64,000 bases of DNA. Origin: Prorocentrum cordatum (lineage: Eukaryota; Sar; Dinophyceae; Prorocentrales; Prorocentraceae). Below the pieces are notes generated by a model. That model worked only from the letters and a program-made list of their open reading frames with translations. It was not told the origin of the DNA and did not search any database. Where the stretch lies: contig CAUYUJ010018716.1 in assembly GCA_963575745.1 (NCBI GenBank), forward strand, positions 1 through 64,000, written 5' to 3'. This document shows, piece after piece, positions 62,620 through 64,000 of the stretch. The position numbers and the translations under genes are program-made. The stretch's first letter is position 1. Every line of letters starts with the position of its first letter.

Positions 62620-63634
62620 CTTTTTGTTCTCCCGAGGCCGCCCCGTTGGCCTGGAGAGTTGAAGAGTCGTAGCGCGAATTGCTCGCCGCGCGCCCTGGCG
62701 GCGAGCTCCTTCTTGACCAGCTCCTCCGCCTCCGCGATGGCCCTGGCCTCGGAGCGATCGGGCGCAGCGAGACAGCAGGGGGCGGAGGGGGCGTCGAGGC
62801 AGGGGCGAAAATGAAGAGAGCGCGGAGGAGGGCGTCGAGAAGGGCGTCGGTGAGAATTTGGCCTTGTCGGCCTCATCGCCCGCGATGTGCTTCAGGCTGG
62901 CGTTGCTGCCAGGGGCGCCGATCCTGCCGCTGCGGAACTGCACCTGGATGGCGGAGCAACGATGAACAGTCGCCTGAAAGGCGGCGGGCGCGCAAACTGC
63001 GACCCCAGCGGAGCTGCTGGGAATCGCCGCCCGCGCCCGACGCCTCATCGGTGGGAGGTTCAACCCCGCTCGCCAAGTTGCGCGTGGTCTGCATCTCCCA
63101 CCTCGGCTTCGCCCACTTGCGCTTCTTGTCCTTCTCAGCCGCGCCGTCCGTCTTCTTGCCCGTGGGGAGCGGCGTCTTCTTCTCAGCCACGTTGCCCGCG
63201 GCAGGCGGCGTCGTCTTCTTTGCCGCGTTGTCCTTGCCAGGCGGCGTCGTCTTCTTAGCTGCATTGCCCGTGGCAGGCGTGGGGGCCTTCACCGCCTCGG
63301 CGTTCTTTTTCGTCTTGACCGCCTTCGTCCTCTTATCCATGGCCGCGACCATGGCCAGAGCCGCCTCCGTCGGGGTCTTCTTCAGAGAGCCTGCGGCGAT
63401 GCCGACCTTCTCAGCCTTGGGCGGCGGCGTCACGGCGACGACGCCGAAGTCGGAGTCGGAGTCGAGCTCGATCGGCAGCTCATGCTTCTTCTGCTTCTTC
63501 GCCGCGCGGCTCTTGCTGATCGAGGCCGTCTGGGCGGCGGCGGTGCTCAATAACGGCTGACAGTCGGCGGGTTTGCCGCCATCGTGCGCCGCCAGCTGCT
63601 GCGTCGACGGCGCGCCCGAACTCCCCGCCGCCAT
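62620..63634 (-). CDS. Lys/Thr/Pro-repeat basic protein (probable two or more exons)
   Basis: ATG 63634 (MAAGSSGAPSTQQLAAHDGG), a basic patch followed by ELPIELDSDSDFGVVAVTPP, helical KKTPTEAALAMVAAMDKRTK, a repeat of AAKKTTPPGKDN type (residues about 145-190), and KRKWAKPRWEMQTTRNLASG. After about 63050 coding character passes to another frame (CSAIQVQFRSGRIGAPGSNA, SLKHIAGDEADKAK) and then near 62770-62700 to ARAIAEAEELVKKELAARAR. The implied introns near 63040 and 62830-62770 are short. It is probably a nuclear, DNA- or RNA-associated protein by composition only. Confidence 0.5.
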
Positions 63635-63784
63635 CGAAAGCTGGTGGTTCGAACCTGCTCGTTCTTGCACCGGCTCCTGCGGCTGCTGCGTCTGCGAGCG
63701 GTCGATCAGCTGGATGGCTGGGTTGGGCCAGCGGCCGCCGCTGCGCGAAAGCCCCACCTGAAATCAGGCGGATCACCGCCGAAC

Positions 63785-63838
63785 GAAAATATCCCCCCCC
63801 CCCCATCCCCCTAGGGGGATGGGGGGGGGGAATATTTC
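63785..63838. repeat. Near-perfect C12/G10 palindrome
   Basis: AAAATAT-C12-ATCCCCC joins TAGGGGGAT-G10-AATATTT. The arms are about 26 bp, centred on CTAG at 63811-63814. It would form a cruciform or pair G- and C-runs. It lies upstream of the gene at 63634. Confidence 0.85.
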
Positions 63839-63839
63839 A

Positions 63840-64000
63840 CAACACGCCCTCCATCCAGGCATCCAGAAACGTACCCCGCGCCGATCCAGGAACCCACCCC
63901 TCGACCCAATACCAGGTGTCCCGCGGGGGAATGCGTTCTGTTATTCCCCGTGGAGCCGTCGGCCAGCGCCCAGAGAACGAATCGGCCGCCGCGATGGGGA
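63840..64000. other. Window end, nothing recognised
   Basis: GC-rich sequence without a supported feature. Confidence 0.4.

Overview
This is nuclear DNA of a dinoflagellate. The best evidence is three relicts of the dinoflagellate spliced leader (core AGCCATTTTGGCTCAAG) lying in front of reading frames, at about 7101-7153 (+), 48670-48692 (-) and 50311-50331 (-). GC-rich coding sequence, low gene density, heavy simple and tandem repeats, long repeat-filled spacers and protein families seen mainly in dinoflagellates agree with this. A large, GC-rich genome of the Prorocentrum / Polarella / Symbiodiniaceae kind fits; I cannot name the species. No bacterial operon, rRNA, tRNA or CRISPR array is supported.

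Layout. 1-6000: composite repeat elements bounded by 12-bp inverted repeats (copies also at 15.2-16.0 and 31.2-32.5 kb), then a 102-bp satellite. 7.1-8.1 kb: a retroposed, frame-broken gene behind tandem leader relicts. 9.06-10.3 kb: a decayed UPF1-like SF1 helicase, followed to 14.4 kb by GC-rich open frames I do not recognise. 16-22 kb: simple repeats, G/C runs and short hairpin elements. 22.6-23.4 kb: a coiled-coil/ankyrin frame running into a 7-kb minisatellite (23.4-30.6 kb) studded with copies of a core that also forms the end of the ankyrin frame. 31.2-33.9 kb: a segmental duplicate of 2.1-4.7 kb, ending in a 100-N gap. 34.9-37.0 kb: the best intact gene, a TIR-like domain joined to kinesin-light-chain-type TPRs.

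From 38.8 kb to the end every recognisable gene is on the minus strand. Module A (38.8-50.3 kb) has a small coiled-coil protein, a roughly 970-codon methyltransferase-like frame split by one TAG, and a transposase-like gene broken by frameshifts and by an inserted gene with its own leader relict. Module B (52.6-63.6 kb) has a second, decayed transposase-like gene and a row of small basic, zinc-binding-like or proline-rich proteins. Two of these share a VGNPIDWRSE module, and their spacers carry many GGCGG-N5-CCGCC palindromes.

Read together, the second half looks like co-oriented gene sets of large mobile or multicopy dinoflagellate elements in decay, some moved as mRNA copies. All four premature stops I could place sit where a single C-to-T change in CAG, CAA or CGA would explain them. 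Family assignments rest on remembered family patterns and visible motifs, not on searches.
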